A stretch of 64,000 nt of DNA, taken from an uncultured Bacilli bacterium (GTDB taxonomy: Bacteria; Bacillota_I; Bacilli_A; RF39; UBA660). A model generated the notes under the pieces. The model was not told where the DNA came from. It did no database searches and worked only from the letters and a program-made list of their open reading frames with translations. The translations under genes and the position numbers were made by a program. Positions 25,833 through 34,234 of this stretch are shown here, piece after piece. Each line of letters opens with the position of its first letter. The stretch's first letter is position 1. The stretch covers positions 1-64,000 of the forward strand of contig CAKOXO010000002.1 of the NCBI GenBank assembly GCA_934130165.1, read 5' to 3'.

Positions 25833-26654
25833 TCATTTCTGACAATTTTCACAATAATAGGTACCCCTACCATTTATCTTTATTTTTTTGATCATATTGT
25901 TACATACAGGACATTTTTCATTATTTTTACCATGTACTAACAATTTATTTTGAAAAAGTCCATGAACACCTTCACTAGAGGTAAAACTTTTTATAGTAGT
26001 ACCACCTAATTCAATTGCACTATCTAATACTTTTTTTGTATTATTAATTATTTTTCTACATTCATTTTTGGTTATAGTATTTGATTTTCTAAGTGGTGAA
26101 ATATTACTTAAAAATAATATCTCATCATCATAAATATTTCCAATACCAGTTATTATACTTTGATCTAGTAAACTAGTTTTAATAGAAATACTCTTTTTTT
26201 GTAATTTATTATATAAATAATTTTCATTTAAATTACTATCATAATATTCATATCCCATTTCTTTTAACGGTGATTCATTTAAATAATTATCTTTTGACAA
26301 AAGATGCATTTTTCCAAACTTTCTAACATCATGAAACCTCATCTCAGTATTATCATCAAAAGTAAATATAACATGTTCATGTTTATTTATTGGATCTTTA
26401 TGTTTTCTAAAGAAAAACTTTCCTTCCATTCTTAAATGAATTATAAGAGTATTTTTACTAAGATGAATTAAAATCCATTTTCCCCTTGTATCAATAGATA
26501 AAATTACCTGATTTTTTAATTTATCTTTAAATTCTGAAACACTAGGAGTAACAATAATATTATCCCATAAAACATCTACATTAATTATTTTTTTACCAAT
26601 TATTTTCTTCTTCAATGCACTAACTACTGTTAAAACCTCTGGTTTTTCAGGCAT
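25833..26654 (-). CDS. mutM: Formamidopyrimidine-DNA glycosylase
   Basis: A 273-residue base-excision repair enzyme that removes 8-oxoguanine and cuts the resulting abasic site. Catalytic Pro2 and Glu3 are present in MPEKPEV; the loop lysine is in DTRGKWILIHL; the helix-two-turn-helix contains DQSIITGIGNIYDDEIL, and the C-terminal zinc finger has CPVC and CENC. The start is fixed by the catalytic proline directly after Met, with AGGAGG upstream. It lies 11 bases after polA, the standard Firmicutes arrangement, so it probably follows polA's transcription. Confidence 0.96.
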   Translation of the reverse strand: MPEKPEVLTVVSALKKKIIGKKIINVDVLWDNIIVTPSVSEFKDKLKNQVILSIDTRGKWILIHLSKNTLIIHLRMEGKFFFRKHKDPINKHEHVIFTFDDNTEMRFHDVRKFGKMHLLSKDNYLNESPLKEMGYEYYDSNLNENYLYNKLQKKSISIKTSLLDQSIITGIGNIYDDEILFLSNISPLRKSNTITKNECRKIINNTKKVLDSAIELGGTTIKSFTSSEGVHGLFQNKLLVHGKNNEKCPVCNNMIKKIKINGRGTYYCENCQK

Positions 26655-26665
26655 ACTATCACCTC

Positions 26666-29293
26666 CTACTTTGCTTCATACCAATTAGATCCATATTCAA
26701 TTTCAACTTTTAGTGGAACTGCAAGTTTATATGTATTTTCCATTATTTCTTTTACTATGTTGGAAACTTGTTCTAATTCACTATTTACTACGTTAAATAC
26801 TAATTCATCATGCACTTGAATAATCATTTTACTCTTCAAGCCCAATTCTTTAAACTTATCATATATTTCAACCATTGCCTTTTTTAAAATATCTGAAGCA
26901 GTACCTTGAATTGGTGTATTTAATGCAATCCTTTCTCCGCCACTTCTTACCATATAGTTTTTGCTTTTCAACTCTTCAATAACTCTTTTTCTGTTCATTA
27001 AGGTTTTTACATAACCATTTTTATAGGCATCCTGTTTTTCTTTTTCCATATATTCAGTAATTCCTGGATAGGTATTAAGATAATTATCTATAAAGTTTTT
27101 AGCAGTTTTAATATCGATTCCTAAATCTTCTGATAAACCAAAACTACTTATTCCATATAATATTCCAAAATTAACCGCCTTAGCTGTCCTTCTCATATCT
27201 TTTGTAACATCACTTAAATCTACGTGAAAAATATCACTAGCTGTTTTTGTATGAATATCTATTCCACTCTTAAAAGCATCAACTAAATTAGTTGCATTAG
27301 ACATAGCAGCAAATATTCTAAGTTCTACTTGAGAATAATCACTTGATAAAATAACAGAATCATCATCAGGAATAAAGGCACTTCTTATTAATTTAGCATA
27401 CTCTTCACTAGCTGGAATATTTTGAAGATTCGGAGAAATACTTGATAAACGTCCCGTTCTAGTTAATGTTTGTGTAAAGATAGTATGAATTCTACCATCT
27501 TCTCTAATCTCATTTTTTAAACCAACCGCATAATTAGTATATAGTTTTGCAAGTGTTCTATAATCAAGTATTTTTCCAACAATTGGATGAACATCAATAA
27601 TCTTATCTAAAATATCCTTGCTAGTGGAATATTTATTATTTTTAACTTTCTTTGGATATTTTATTGCTAATTTTTCAAATAAAACCTCACTCAATTGTTT
27701 TGGAGACATTATATTAAATTCACATCCTGCATCGTTATAAATCTCTTCTGTCAGTTTATCCATATCACTTTTTAATTTTGCTGCTACAGAATCTAAATAC
27801 TCTCCATCTACCTTTACTCCAGTTAATTCCATATCCGCTAAAACTAGGGACAAAGGCATTTCAATATTTTCAAAAAGTGATAATTCTTCTTCTTTTTCTA
27901 GTTCATCTAACATTCTATCTTTTATTTCATAGATAAACTTTGCCTTTTCTATTGCTCTTTTTGCTGATATTTCTTTTTCTACTTCTTTTTTATTTTTACC
28001 TGTGCCATATGTTACATCATAAGGCTCTATATCATAATCAAAGTTTTTAGCTAAATACGATATATCATCTTTCACATCATAATTTAATAAATAAGCAGCT
28101 ATCATTAAATCAAAAGTAGTATTTTTTGGTTTTATTTGTTTTTTATCTAAAGAAACTATACATTTTTTTAAATCATATGTAAATTTATTAGCTTTTGTAG
28201 AAAATATGCTTTTATAATTTTCTAATTCATCAGGATAAATAAAGTAACCACTCTCACCATCATATATTCCTACACCTATAATATTTCCCTTACTATAATT
28301 ATCACCATCAACTTCAATATAGTATGAAAATTCATTTTTCATATTAAAATCTCGAACATTTTTAATAATAAGTTCACGCCTTTTTGTAACATCTTGTTTC
28401 GATTGTTGTAAATTATTAGCTGTTATTGATTGCTCACCCATCTTTTTTAATAGTGAATTAAATTCGAATTCCTTTAAAAGTTCTATATATTTTTCTCGAT
28501 TAACACCATTATATTTTAAATCTTCTAATTCAAAATCAAGAGGTACTTCACGATAAATTGTTGCTAAATCATAACTCATGTAAGCATTTTCTTTATCATT
28601 TATAAGTTTTTCTTTAGTCTTTCCTGTAACACTATCAATATTATCATATAAGTTATCTAGACTGTCATATTTACTTAAAAGACTTATTGCTGTTTTTTCA
28701 CCAATTCCTTTTACACCAGGTATATGATCACTAGCATCTCCCATTAATGCCTTTAAATCAATCATTCTTATTGGATCTACAGAATATTGTTTTTTGAATT
28801 CTTCTTTATCCATTCTTATAAAGTTATTTGATTTTAATAATTTAACATCAACCTCATCACTTATTAGTTGTAATAAATCTTTATCACTACTTATTATTGT
28901 AGCTATAAATTCATCTTCTTCATCAACTACTTTACTAACGGTACCTATAATATCATCAGCTTCATAGTTATCAATTTCATAATACTTTATTCCCATAGCT
29001 GTAAGTAATTCTTTAGCCTTTGGAAACTGTAATTTCAAATCATCTGGTGTCTCATTTCTTCCAGCTTTATAATCCACATATTTATCATGTCTAAAGGTTT
29101 TCCCTTTATCAAATGCTACAAGTATGTAATTTGGATTTTCTTCATTAATAATCTTATTCATCATATTAATAAATCCATATAATGCATTTGTTGGGAATCC
29201 TTTAGAATTTCTCATGATAACACCTTGATATGCTGTTGCAAAATAACTTCTAAATACTAAATTGTTACCATCTACTAAAATAACTTTTTTCAT
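26666..29293 (-). CDS. polA: DNA polymerase I
   Basis: An 875-residue repair and lagging-strand polymerase. The N-terminal 5'-3' exonuclease has VDGNNLVFRSYF, YEADDIIGT and KGIGEKTA. A middle domain corresponds to the 3'-5' exonuclease, but the DxE metal motif is not visible (YYIEVDG at the expected place), as in Bacillus Pol I, so proofreading is probably absent. The polymerase has motif A DYSQVELRIFAA, motif B RRTAKAVNFGILYG and motif C QVHDELVF. ATG at 29293 is preferred to the GTG at 29302, because AGGTGA overlaps the latter. An extended -10 (TGCTATAAT) lies about 20 bases upstream, and read-through from the SOS-type promoter at 29520 is possible. Confidence 0.97.
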   Translation of the reverse strand: MKKVILVDGNNLVFRSYFATAYQGVIMRNSKGFPTNALYGFINMMNKIINEENPNYILVAFDKGKTFRHDKYVDYKAGRNETPDDLKLQFPKAKELLTAMGIKYYEIDNYEADDIIGTVSKVVDEEDEFIATIISSDKDLLQLISDEVDVKLLKSNNFIRMDKEEFKKQYSVDPIRMIDLKALMGDASDHIPGVKGIGEKTAISLLSKYDSLDNLYDNIDSVTGKTKEKLINDKENAYMSYDLATIYREVPLDFELEDLKYNGVNREKYIELLKEFEFNSLLKKMGEQSITANNLQQSKQDVTKRRELIIKNVRDFNMKNEFSYYIEVDGDNYSKGNIIGVGIYDGESGYFIYPDELENYKSIFSTKANKFTYDLKKCIVSLDKKQIKPKNTTFDLMIAAYLLNYDVKDDISYLAKNFDYDIEPYDVTYGTGKNKKEVEKEISAKRAIEKAKFIYEIKDRMLDELEKEEELSLFENIEMPLSLVLADMELTGVKVDGEYLDSVAAKLKSDMDKLTEEIYNDAGCEFNIMSPKQLSEVLFEKLAIKYPKKVKNNKYSTSKDILDKIIDVHPIVGKILDYRTLAKLYTNYAVGLKNEIREDGRIHTIFTQTLTRTGRLSSISPNLQNIPASEEYAKLIRSAFIPDDDSVILSSDYSQVELRIFAAMSNATNLVDAFKSGIDIHTKTASDIFHVDLSDVTKDMRRTAKAVNFGILYGISSFGLSEDLGIDIKTAKNFIDNYLNTYPGITEYMEKEKQDAYKNGYVKTLMNRKRVIEELKSKNYMVRSGGERIALNTPIQGTASDILKKAMVEIYDKFKELGLKSKMIIQVHDELVFNVVNSELEQVSNIVKEIMENTYKLAVPLKVEIEYGSNWYEAK

Positions 29294-29311
29294 TTTTATC
29301 ACCTAGTATTT

Positions 29312-29320
29312 ATTATAGCA
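29312..29320 (-). promoter_or_regulatory. polA: Extended -10 element before polA
   Basis: On the minus strand, TGC is followed by TATAAT (29312-29317). No clear -35 box. It could give polA constitutive expression independent of the upstream small gene. Confidence 0.45.
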
Positions 29321-29334
29321 TATTTTACTTATCT

Positions 29335-29490
29335 CTACTTGCTAAATTTTATCGAGATTGAGGAATTAGTATTTCTTAAATCTCCCTTACTATCTAATTC
29401 ATTAACCCTTTCTGTTACTAATAATGTACATAGTATCGCAATTAAATAAATAATTGTAACTCCAAATCCTTTTTTTATAACTTTTTTCAT
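29335..29490 (-). CDS. 51-residue single-pass membrane protein, candidate SOS cell-division inhibitor
   Basis: A short reading frame found by hand. ATG at 29490 is preceded by AAGGAG at 9 bases; the stop is TAG at 29335. The product has a basic start (MKKVIKKG), one hydrophobic helix (about residues 9-26, with IIYLIAILCTLLV), then a polar tail of about 25 residues rich in Ser, Asn and Asp. It is divergent from lexA, with a LexA-type operator between the -35 and -10 of its own promoter. YneA (Bacillus) and SosA (Staphylococcus) are small membrane-anchored division inhibitors divergent from lexA. The size and position here match, but the sequence is not obviously homologous and there is no LysM domain. 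The role is inference. Confidence 0.72.
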   Translation of the reverse strand: MKKVIKKGFGVTIIYLIAILCTLLVTERVNELDSKGDLRNTNSSISIKFSK

Positions 29491-29519
29491 ATAACATTTC
29501 TCCTTTCTTTGATAATTCT

Positions 29520-29548
29520 ATTTTATATCATACAATTGTTCGTGTCAA
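29520..29548 (-). promoter_or_regulatory. SOS-type promoter of the small membrane protein gene
   Basis: On the minus strand, a consensus TTGACA (29543-29548) is followed after exactly 17 bases by TAAAAT (29520-29525). The spacer contains the LexA-type box at 29529-29542. Confidence 0.72.
29529..29542 (-). promoter_or_regulatory. LexA operator 1
   Basis: CGAACAATTGTATG on the minus strand compares with the Bacillus LexA box CGAACRNRYGTTYC with mismatches at one spacer base and two right-half positions. It includes the palindrome ACAATTGT. It fills the spacer of the small gene's promoter, where bound LexA would block polymerase. Confidence 0.65.
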
Positions 29549-29558
29549 TCTATTTTTA

Positions 29559-29570
29559 AAACATTTGTTT
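29559..29570 (+). promoter_or_regulatory. LexA operator 2 (lexA autoregulation)
   Basis: AAACATTTGTTT is a symmetrical GAAC-N4-GTTY-like box overlapping the first bases of the lexA -35 element. The core ACATTTGTTT recurs in the ruvA promoter. Confidence 0.62.
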
Positions 29571-29597
29571 GACATTTTACACACATAATGGTAAACT
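29569..29597 (+). promoter_or_regulatory. lexA: Promoter of lexA
   Basis: Consensus TTGACA (29569-29574), a 17-base spacer and TAAACT (29592-29597) preceded by TGG. Confidence 0.72.
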
Positions 29598-29619
29598 TAA
29601 ATTGTTAAGGAGGAAAGTT

Positions 29620-30237
29620 ATGGAAAAATTAACTGATCGTCAAAAAGACATCCTACAAGTACTAAAAAAATTAATAGCAAAAACTGGATATCCACCAACT
29701 GTAAGAGAAATAGGAAAAGAAGCTGGATTAAACTCTCCCGCTACTATCCATTTTCACTTAAAACAGTTAGAAGAAAAAGGATATATAAAAAAGGATACAA
29801 GTAAAAATAGAACTATTGAGATACTAGTTCCGAATGAATATTTAGAAACAGATGAAAATGTTATAGAAGTTCCACTACTTGGAAAAGTAACTGCAGGTAC
29901 CCCTATTGAGGCCATTGAAACTCCAAATGAATATTTTCCTCTACCAGCTAATTTAGTAAACAGTAAAAAAGAAATATTTACTTTAAAGGTAAGTGGAGAA
30001 TCAATGATTAATGTAGGAATATACGATGGTGATATATTAATAGTAGAAAAATGCTCAACTGCTAAAAATGGTGACACTGTAGTTGCAATGAATAGTGATA
30101 ACGAAGCCACTGTAAAAACATTCTATAAAGAAAATGGTTACTTTAGGCTTCAACCTGAAAATGATACAATGGAACCAATTATACTAAATGAAGTTACTAT
30201 TTTAGGTAAAGCTATAGGATTATATAGAACATTTTAA
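29620..30237 (+). CDS. lexA: LexA repressor of the SOS response
   Basis: A 205-residue repressor that self-cleaves when bound to RecA filaments. The N-terminal winged helix contains LTDRQKDILQVLKK, GYPPTVREIGKEAGL and the recognition helix SPATIHFHLKQLEEKG. The C-terminal peptidase has the Ala-Gly cleavage site in KVTAGTP, the catalytic Ser in VSGESMINVG and the Lys in NEATVKTFYKE. ATG at 29620 has AAGGAGG 5 bases upstream; the in-frame TTG at 29569 lies inside the -35 box and is not a start. Expected targets visible here are lexA itself, the divergent small gene and ruvA. Confidence 0.97.
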   Translation: MEKLTDRQKDILQVLKKLIAKTGYPPTVREIGKEAGLNSPATIHFHLKQLEEKGYIKKDTSKNRTIEILVPNEYLETDENVIEVPLLGKVTAGTPIEAIETPNEYFPLPANLVNSKKEIFTLKVSGESMINVGIYDGDILIVEKCSTAKNGDTVVAMNSDNEATVKTFYKENGYFRLQPENDTMEPIILNEVTILGKAIGLYRTF

Positions 30238-30242
30238 TAAAT

Positions 30243-30274
30243 AAAAAGGCTGATTAATCTAATCAGTCTTTTTT
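30243..30274. terminator. Bidirectional terminator
   Basis: AAAGGCTGATTA and TAATCAGTCTTT form a stem with flanking A- and T-runs, between the convergent lexA and tgt. Confidence 0.85.
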
Positions 30275-31386
30275 GTATATCTATTTATAAATTTTTCTCT
30301 ATACTCTAAAATATTATCATCCTTAATAGCTTGTCTAAGTTCTTCAGTAAGTTTAATTAAAAACCTAATATTGTGAATTGACAATAAACTTCCGCCTAAA
30401 CTTTCTTTAGTAGTTATTAAGTGTCTTAGATAACCTCTTGTATAGTTTTTACATGTATAACAATCACATTCAGGATCAATTGGTGTAAAGTCCTCTATAA
30501 ATTTAGAATTATTTAAATTAATCTTTCCAGTACGTGTAAAAGCTTGACCATGTCTAGCAATTCTTGTAGGAAGGACACAGTCGAATATATCAACACCTCT
30601 TATTACACCTTCTATTATATCAATAGGATCTCCTACTCCCATTAAATATCTTACTTTATCATTTGGGAGATATGGGATAGAGTAATCTATAGCTTTATAC
30701 ATATCCTCTTTAGATTCTCCATCATTTGCTACACCACCTATACTGTAACCATCAAAATCCATTTTTACTGTTTCTTTTGCAGAATATTCCCTTAAATCTT
30801 TATAAGCACCACCTTGAACAATTCCAAATAAAGATTGATTAGGATTACTATGCACCTTTTTACCACGAAGTGCCCAACGTAATGTACGTTCCACACTGTT
30901 TTTCATATATGTATAATCAGCACTAGCAGGTGGACATTCATCAAAACTCATAGCTATATCACTATCCAATTTATTCTGGATCTCTATAGATTTTTCGGGA
31001 GTTAAAAATAATTTTTTTCCATCTATATGACTTTTAAAATGAACACCCTCCTCAGTTATATCTTTTGATTTATTTTTAGCTAAAGAGAAAACTTGAAAAC
31101 CACCGCTATCTGTTAAAATAGCTCCATCATAGTTCATAAACTTATGAAGCCCTCCAGCATGATCTATAACATCTTCTCCAGGTCTCAACCATAAATGATA
31201 CGTATTTGACAAAATAATTCCTGCATTACAACTTTTTACTTGATCAACAGTAAGACCTTTAACCGTTGCCCTTGTTCCAACAGGCATAAACATAGGAGTA
31301 TCATAGGTACCATAATTAGTTTCTAACATTCCAAGTCTTGCCTTTGTATTTTTTTCCTCTTTTTCTAAATTGTATTTAATCTTCAT
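30259..31386 (-). CDS. tgt: tRNA-guanine transglycosylase
   Basis: A 375-residue enzyme that exchanges guanine 34 for preQ1 in tRNAs with GUN anticodons, a step in queuosine synthesis. TDSGGFQVFSL contains the active-site Asp and substrate loop; FDCVLPTRIARHGQAFT carries the nucleophilic Asp region and tRNA-binding loop; the zinc site is CDCYTC plus the later Cys/His in the IHN region. AGGGTGAT precedes the ATG. With queA in the same run, two consecutive late steps of the pathway are encoded here; the preQ1-making genes are not in the window. Confidence 0.97.
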   Translation of the reverse strand: MKIKYNLEKEEKNTKARLGMLETNYGTYDTPMFMPVGTRATVKGLTVDQVKSCNAGIILSNTYHLWLRPGEDVIDHAGGLHKFMNYDGAILTDSGGFQVFSLAKNKSKDITEEGVHFKSHIDGKKLFLTPEKSIEIQNKLDSDIAMSFDECPPASADYTYMKNSVERTLRWALRGKKVHSNPNQSLFGIVQGGAYKDLREYSAKETVKMDFDGYSIGGVANDGESKEDMYKAIDYSIPYLPNDKVRYLMGVGDPIDIIEGVIRGVDIFDCVLPTRIARHGQAFTRTGKINLNNSKFIEDFTPIDPECDCYTCKNYTRGYLRHLITTKESLGGSLLSIHNIRFLIKLTEELRQAIKDDNILEYREKFINRYTKKTD

Positions 31387-31409
31387 TATATCACCCTAAC
31401 TTTCTAAAA

Positions 31410-31871
31410 CTATTTAAAGTAATGATATACATTATTATCCTTATATTGATCCGTAAGAGAATATCCAGAATTAATTGCTACTTTATTACTAGCAACATTA
31501 TTCTTTTTGATTACCAATTTTACATTTTTTAAATCTGGAATATTCTCTAGAAAATAATCAGTAATTTGTACTAATAATTTTTCTCCTACACCTTGACCTC
31601 TACTTTTTTTATCAATTCCACACCACAAATCAATTACGCCATTATTTTCATATCTAGTACTGCCACACATTCCTAGTATTTCATCATCATCTTTTATAAC
31701 ATAACTTTTGCCAACCTCATACTTACTATCTGACTCAGGTTCTTCTACCCAATCTTCAAAATGCTTGGAAATATAATCATATACTGCTTGATCATCATTT
31801 AGTCTGTTAACAAGTCCATAGTGCTTTTCTTTTGAAAATGGTTCTAAATATAGTGATCTTAACTTTATCAT
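31410..31871 (-). CDS. GNAT-family N-acetyltransferase
   Basis: A 153-residue acyl-CoA-dependent acetyltransferase. The central strand VIDLWCGIDKKSRGQGVGEKLL contains the acetyl-CoA pyrophosphate loop R-G-Q-G-V-G, followed by the usual KLVIKKNNVASNKVAINSGY region, where Asn and Tyr residues complete the fold. The substrate is unknown. ATG at 31871 is chosen because GGGGGT is 8 bases upstream and an extended -10 promoter lies just before that; the longer frame would begin inside the promoter. It sits between queA and tgt but seems to have its own transcription start. Confidence 0.85.
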   Translation of the reverse strand: MIKLRSLYLEPFSKEKHYGLVNRLNDDQAVYDYISKHFEDWVEEPESDSKYEVGKSYVIKDDDEILGMCGSTRYENNGVIDLWCGIDKKSRGQGVGEKLLVQITDYFLENIPDLKNVKLVIKKNNVASNKVAINSGYSLTDQYKDNNVYHYFK

Positions 31872-31895
31872 ATTACAACCCCCAATTGTTAGCAC

Positions 31896-31924
31896 ATTAT
31901 ACCACAAAACTCTAAAAAAGTCCA
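31896..31924 (-). promoter_or_regulatory. Promoter of the GNAT gene
   Basis: On the minus strand, TGGACT (31919-31924), a 17-base spacer and TATAAT (31896-31901) preceded by TGG. It may also drive tgt. Confidence 0.65.
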
Positions 31925-31937
31925 GTTTTACCTAAAA

Positions 31938-32126
31938 TTATATTCTTCTATAATATTCATAATATGCTCTTTTTAATTTTTGATATTGTAAAATACCATC
32001 ATTTGGTTTCTTTCTCATTTGTTCCTTTTTAACTTGGGGAATAGAGTTTATATTTTTCCTAGAAAGAGTTAATCCATCCTTCTCATTTAATATATTTAAA
32101 ATGGAATTCATATGTATATCTATCAC
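31938..32126 (-). CDS. Small basic protein, unknown (62 residues)
   Basis: An open frame 16 bases downstream of queA, starting at GTG (32126) with AAGGAGAG about 12 bases upstream, overlapping the queA stop region; an internal ATG at 32111 has no ribosome-binding site. The product is Lys/Arg-rich, probably helical, ending LQYQKLKRAYYEYYRRI. No signal peptide or membrane helix. I do not recognise a family. It may be a real co-transcribed protein or a chance frame; the well-placed ribosome-binding site is the main argument in favour. Confidence 0.45.
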   Translation of the reverse strand: MIDIHMNSILNILNEKDGLTLSRKNINSIPQVKKEQMRKKPNDGILQYQKLKRAYYEYYRRI

Positions 32127-32142
32127 GTTTTATCTACTCTCC

Positions 32143-33168
32143 TTATTTTATAAACATAGCATCTCCGAAAGAGAAAAATCTATATTTTTCTTTTACTGCT
32201 ATTTTGTATGCATTTAATATATTATCTTTTCCTGCTAATGCTGATACTAACATAACTAAAGTTGATTTAGGAAGATGAAAATTAGTTATCAAAGCATTAA
32301 TTGCCCTAAATTTATATCCAGGATAAATAAATATATCTGTAAAACCACTGCATTCTCTAAATTCATTATATTTAGAAACTACTGTTTCTAAAACCCTTGT
32401 ACTAGTAGTTCCTACACTTATAATTCTTTTATTATTTTTCTTGGCATCATTTAGTATCTTCGCAACATCCCTACTCATTTCATAATATTCACTATGCATT
32501 TTATGTTCATTAACATTTTCTACATTAACTGGTCTAAATGTTCCTAGACCTACATGCAAAGTTACATAGCATATAGTAATACCCTTATCTTTAATTTTTT
32601 TTAGTAATTCTTCTGTAAAATGTAAGCCAGCAGTTGGGGCTGCAGCACTTCCTATTTCTTTTGCATAAACAGTTTGATATCTTGATTGATCAGCTAACTT
32701 TTCATGTATATATGGTGGAAGTGGCATTGTACCTAACTTATCTAATATTTCATATAAAATTCCATCATAAATAAGTTCAAAATGTCTAATTCCCTCATCC
32801 GATTCCTTAATACACTTTGCTTTTAATAAACCATCACCAAATGACACTATAGTACCAACTTTAATTCTTCTAGCTGGTTTTACTAAACATTCCCAGATAT
32901 CATTTTTAATATTTTTTAAAAGTAATATTTCTATAACTGCTTTAGTTTCTTCTTTTTCACCAATTAATCTAGCTGGTAAAACTTTTGTATTATTTAACAC
33001 TAAAACATCATCTTTTTCTAAATAGTCTATTATATTAGAAAAATGTTTATGTTCTATATCACCAGTTTTTTTATCAAGAATTAATAATCTTGAAGAATCC
33101 CTTTTTTCAAGTGGTGTTTGAGCAATTAATTCTTCTGGCAATTCATAATCAAAATCATCTGTTTTCAT
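32143..33168 (-). CDS. queA: S-adenosylmethionine:tRNA ribosyltransferase-isomerase
   Basis: A 341-residue enzyme that transfers and isomerises the ribosyl group of SAM onto preQ1-modified tRNA, giving epoxyqueuosine. Hallmarks: DFDYELPEELIAQTPLEKRD at the N-terminus, NNTKVLPARL, GTMPLPPYI, YQTVYA, AAPTAGLHFT, the GLGTFRPV loop and the C-terminal LITNFHLPKSTLVMLVSA. ATG at 33168 is preceded by AGAGGAA; the GTG 9 bases earlier overlaps it. It follows ruvB with its own extended -10 element. Confidence 0.97.
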   Translation of the reverse strand: MKTDDFDYELPEELIAQTPLEKRDSSRLLILDKKTGDIEHKHFSNIIDYLEKDDVLVLNNTKVLPARLIGEKEETKAVIEILLLKNIKNDIWECLVKPARRIKVGTIVSFGDGLLKAKCIKESDEGIRHFELIYDGILYEILDKLGTMPLPPYIHEKLADQSRYQTVYAKEIGSAAAPTAGLHFTEELLKKIKDKGITICYVTLHVGLGTFRPVNVENVNEHKMHSEYYEMSRDVAKILNDAKKNNKRIISVGTTSTRVLETVVSKYNEFRECSGFTDIFIYPGYKFRAINALITNFHLPKSTLVMLVSALAGKDNILNAYKIAVKEKYRFFSFGDAMFIK

Positions 33169-33198
33169 ATAGTTCACTTCCTCTTATAAACCCTACCT

Positions 33199-33207
33199 AT
33201 TATAGCA
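33199..33207 (-). promoter_or_regulatory. Extended -10 promoter before queA
   Basis: On the minus strand, TGC followed by TATAAT (33199-33204), with a weak TTCATT 17 bases further upstream, in the ruvB-queA gap. Confidence 0.45.
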
Positions 33208-33231
33208 CATCTTTAAAAAAAAATGAATAAA

Positions 33232-34233
33232 TTATTCTGGATAATTTATTCCTAAAATATCATAACCTTGTTTTGTTACAACTCTACCTCTATTAGTTCT
33301 TTTTAATAATCCCATTTGTAATAGATATGGCTCACATACATCTTCTATTGTTGAAACCTCCTCACCAATTGCACTTGAGATTGCATCAACTCCAACTGGT
33401 CCACCATTAAACTTGGTAATTATAGCACTTAACAAAGCATGATCTATGTCATCTAAACCTATTTTGTCAATTTTTAATCTAGATAAAGCACTATCAGTTA
33501 TTTCTTTATCAATTACACCTTTTCCCTCTACTAAAGCAAAATCTCTAACCCTTTTTAATAATCTATTAGCAATACGTGGAGTTCCTCTACTCCTACTAGC
33601 TAATTCTTCTGCTGCATCATCGTCTATTGAAACATCCAAAACTCTAGCTGATCTTTTAATTATTTGGGTTAGTTCTTCTTGATTATAGAATTGAAGCTTA
33701 GATACAATTCCAAATCTATCTCTAAGTGGAGATGATAAATCTCCTGCTCTTGTAGTAGCACCAACCAATGTAAATGGTGGTAAATCTATTTTAATATTAC
33801 GACTATTTCCATCTCCACCAACTATTATATCTAATGTAAAATCTTCCATAGCAGGATATAAAATTTCTTCTATAAACCTTGGCATCCTATGAATTTCATC
33901 AATAAATAATACATCCCCAGGTTCAAGCGATGATAGAATCGCAGCTAAATCCCCTGCCTTTTCAATACTTGGACCACTAGCCGTTTTAATGTTAGTCCCC
34001 ATCTCATTTGCAATAATATATGCAAGAGTTGTTTTTCCAAGGCCTGGAGGCCCATATAGTAAAACATGATCAAGCGCCTCACCTCTCATTTTAGCCGCTT
34101 CTATAAAAATTTTAATATTTTCTTTAACATCACTTTGTCCAATGTATTCATCAATAACCTCTGGTCTAATAGAATTGTCTAAAATACCATCATCTTTAAC
34201 ATCAACATTTCTAACAATGCTTTCTTCTTCCAT
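33232..34233 (-). CDS. ruvB: Holliday junction branch-migration ATPase RuvB
   Basis: A 333-residue AAA+ motor that, with RuvA, drives branch migration of Holliday junctions. RPEVIDEYIGQ at the N-terminus, Walker A GPPGLGKTTLAYIIANE, Walker B LFIDEIHRMP, sensor I TLVGATTRAGDLSSPLRDRFG and the C-terminal winged helix with PYLLQMGLLKRTNRGR. AAAGGAG is 7 bases before the ATG. It follows the 118-residue gene by one base. Expression is probably SOS-controlled through the operator upstream of ruvA. Confidence 0.98.
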   Translation of the reverse strand: MEEESIVRNVDVKDDGILDNSIRPEVIDEYIGQSDVKENIKIFIEAAKMRGEALDHVLLYGPPGLGKTTLAYIIANEMGTNIKTASGPSIEKAGDLAAILSSLEPGDVLFIDEIHRMPRFIEEILYPAMEDFTLDIIVGGDGNSRNIKIDLPPFTLVGATTRAGDLSSPLRDRFGIVSKLQFYNQEELTQIIKRSARVLDVSIDDDAAEELASRSRGTPRIANRLLKRVRDFALVEGKGVIDKEITDSALSRLKIDKIGLDDIDHALLSAIITKFNGGPVGVDAISSAIGEEVSTIEDVCEPYLLQMGLLKRTNRGRVVTKQGYDILGINYPE

Positions 34234-34234
34234 G

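Noticed and set aside
29530..29580. LexA region read as a phage-type regulatory locus
   Set aside because: The LexA cleavage and catalytic residues and the host-like neighbours (polA, mutM, tgt) argue for the chromosomal SOS locus. I see no integrase, attachment-site repeat or phage structural gene.
29569..29619. TTG start giving a 17-residue longer LexA
   Set aside because: The TTG is part of the lexA -35 box, so it would lie upstream of the transcription start; ATG at 29620 has AAGGAGG.
29754..30110. 118-codon frame on the minus strand inside lexA
   Set aside because: It is fully nested in lexA, which has all its catalytic residues; the reverse frame lacks a ribosome-binding site and recognisable motifs.
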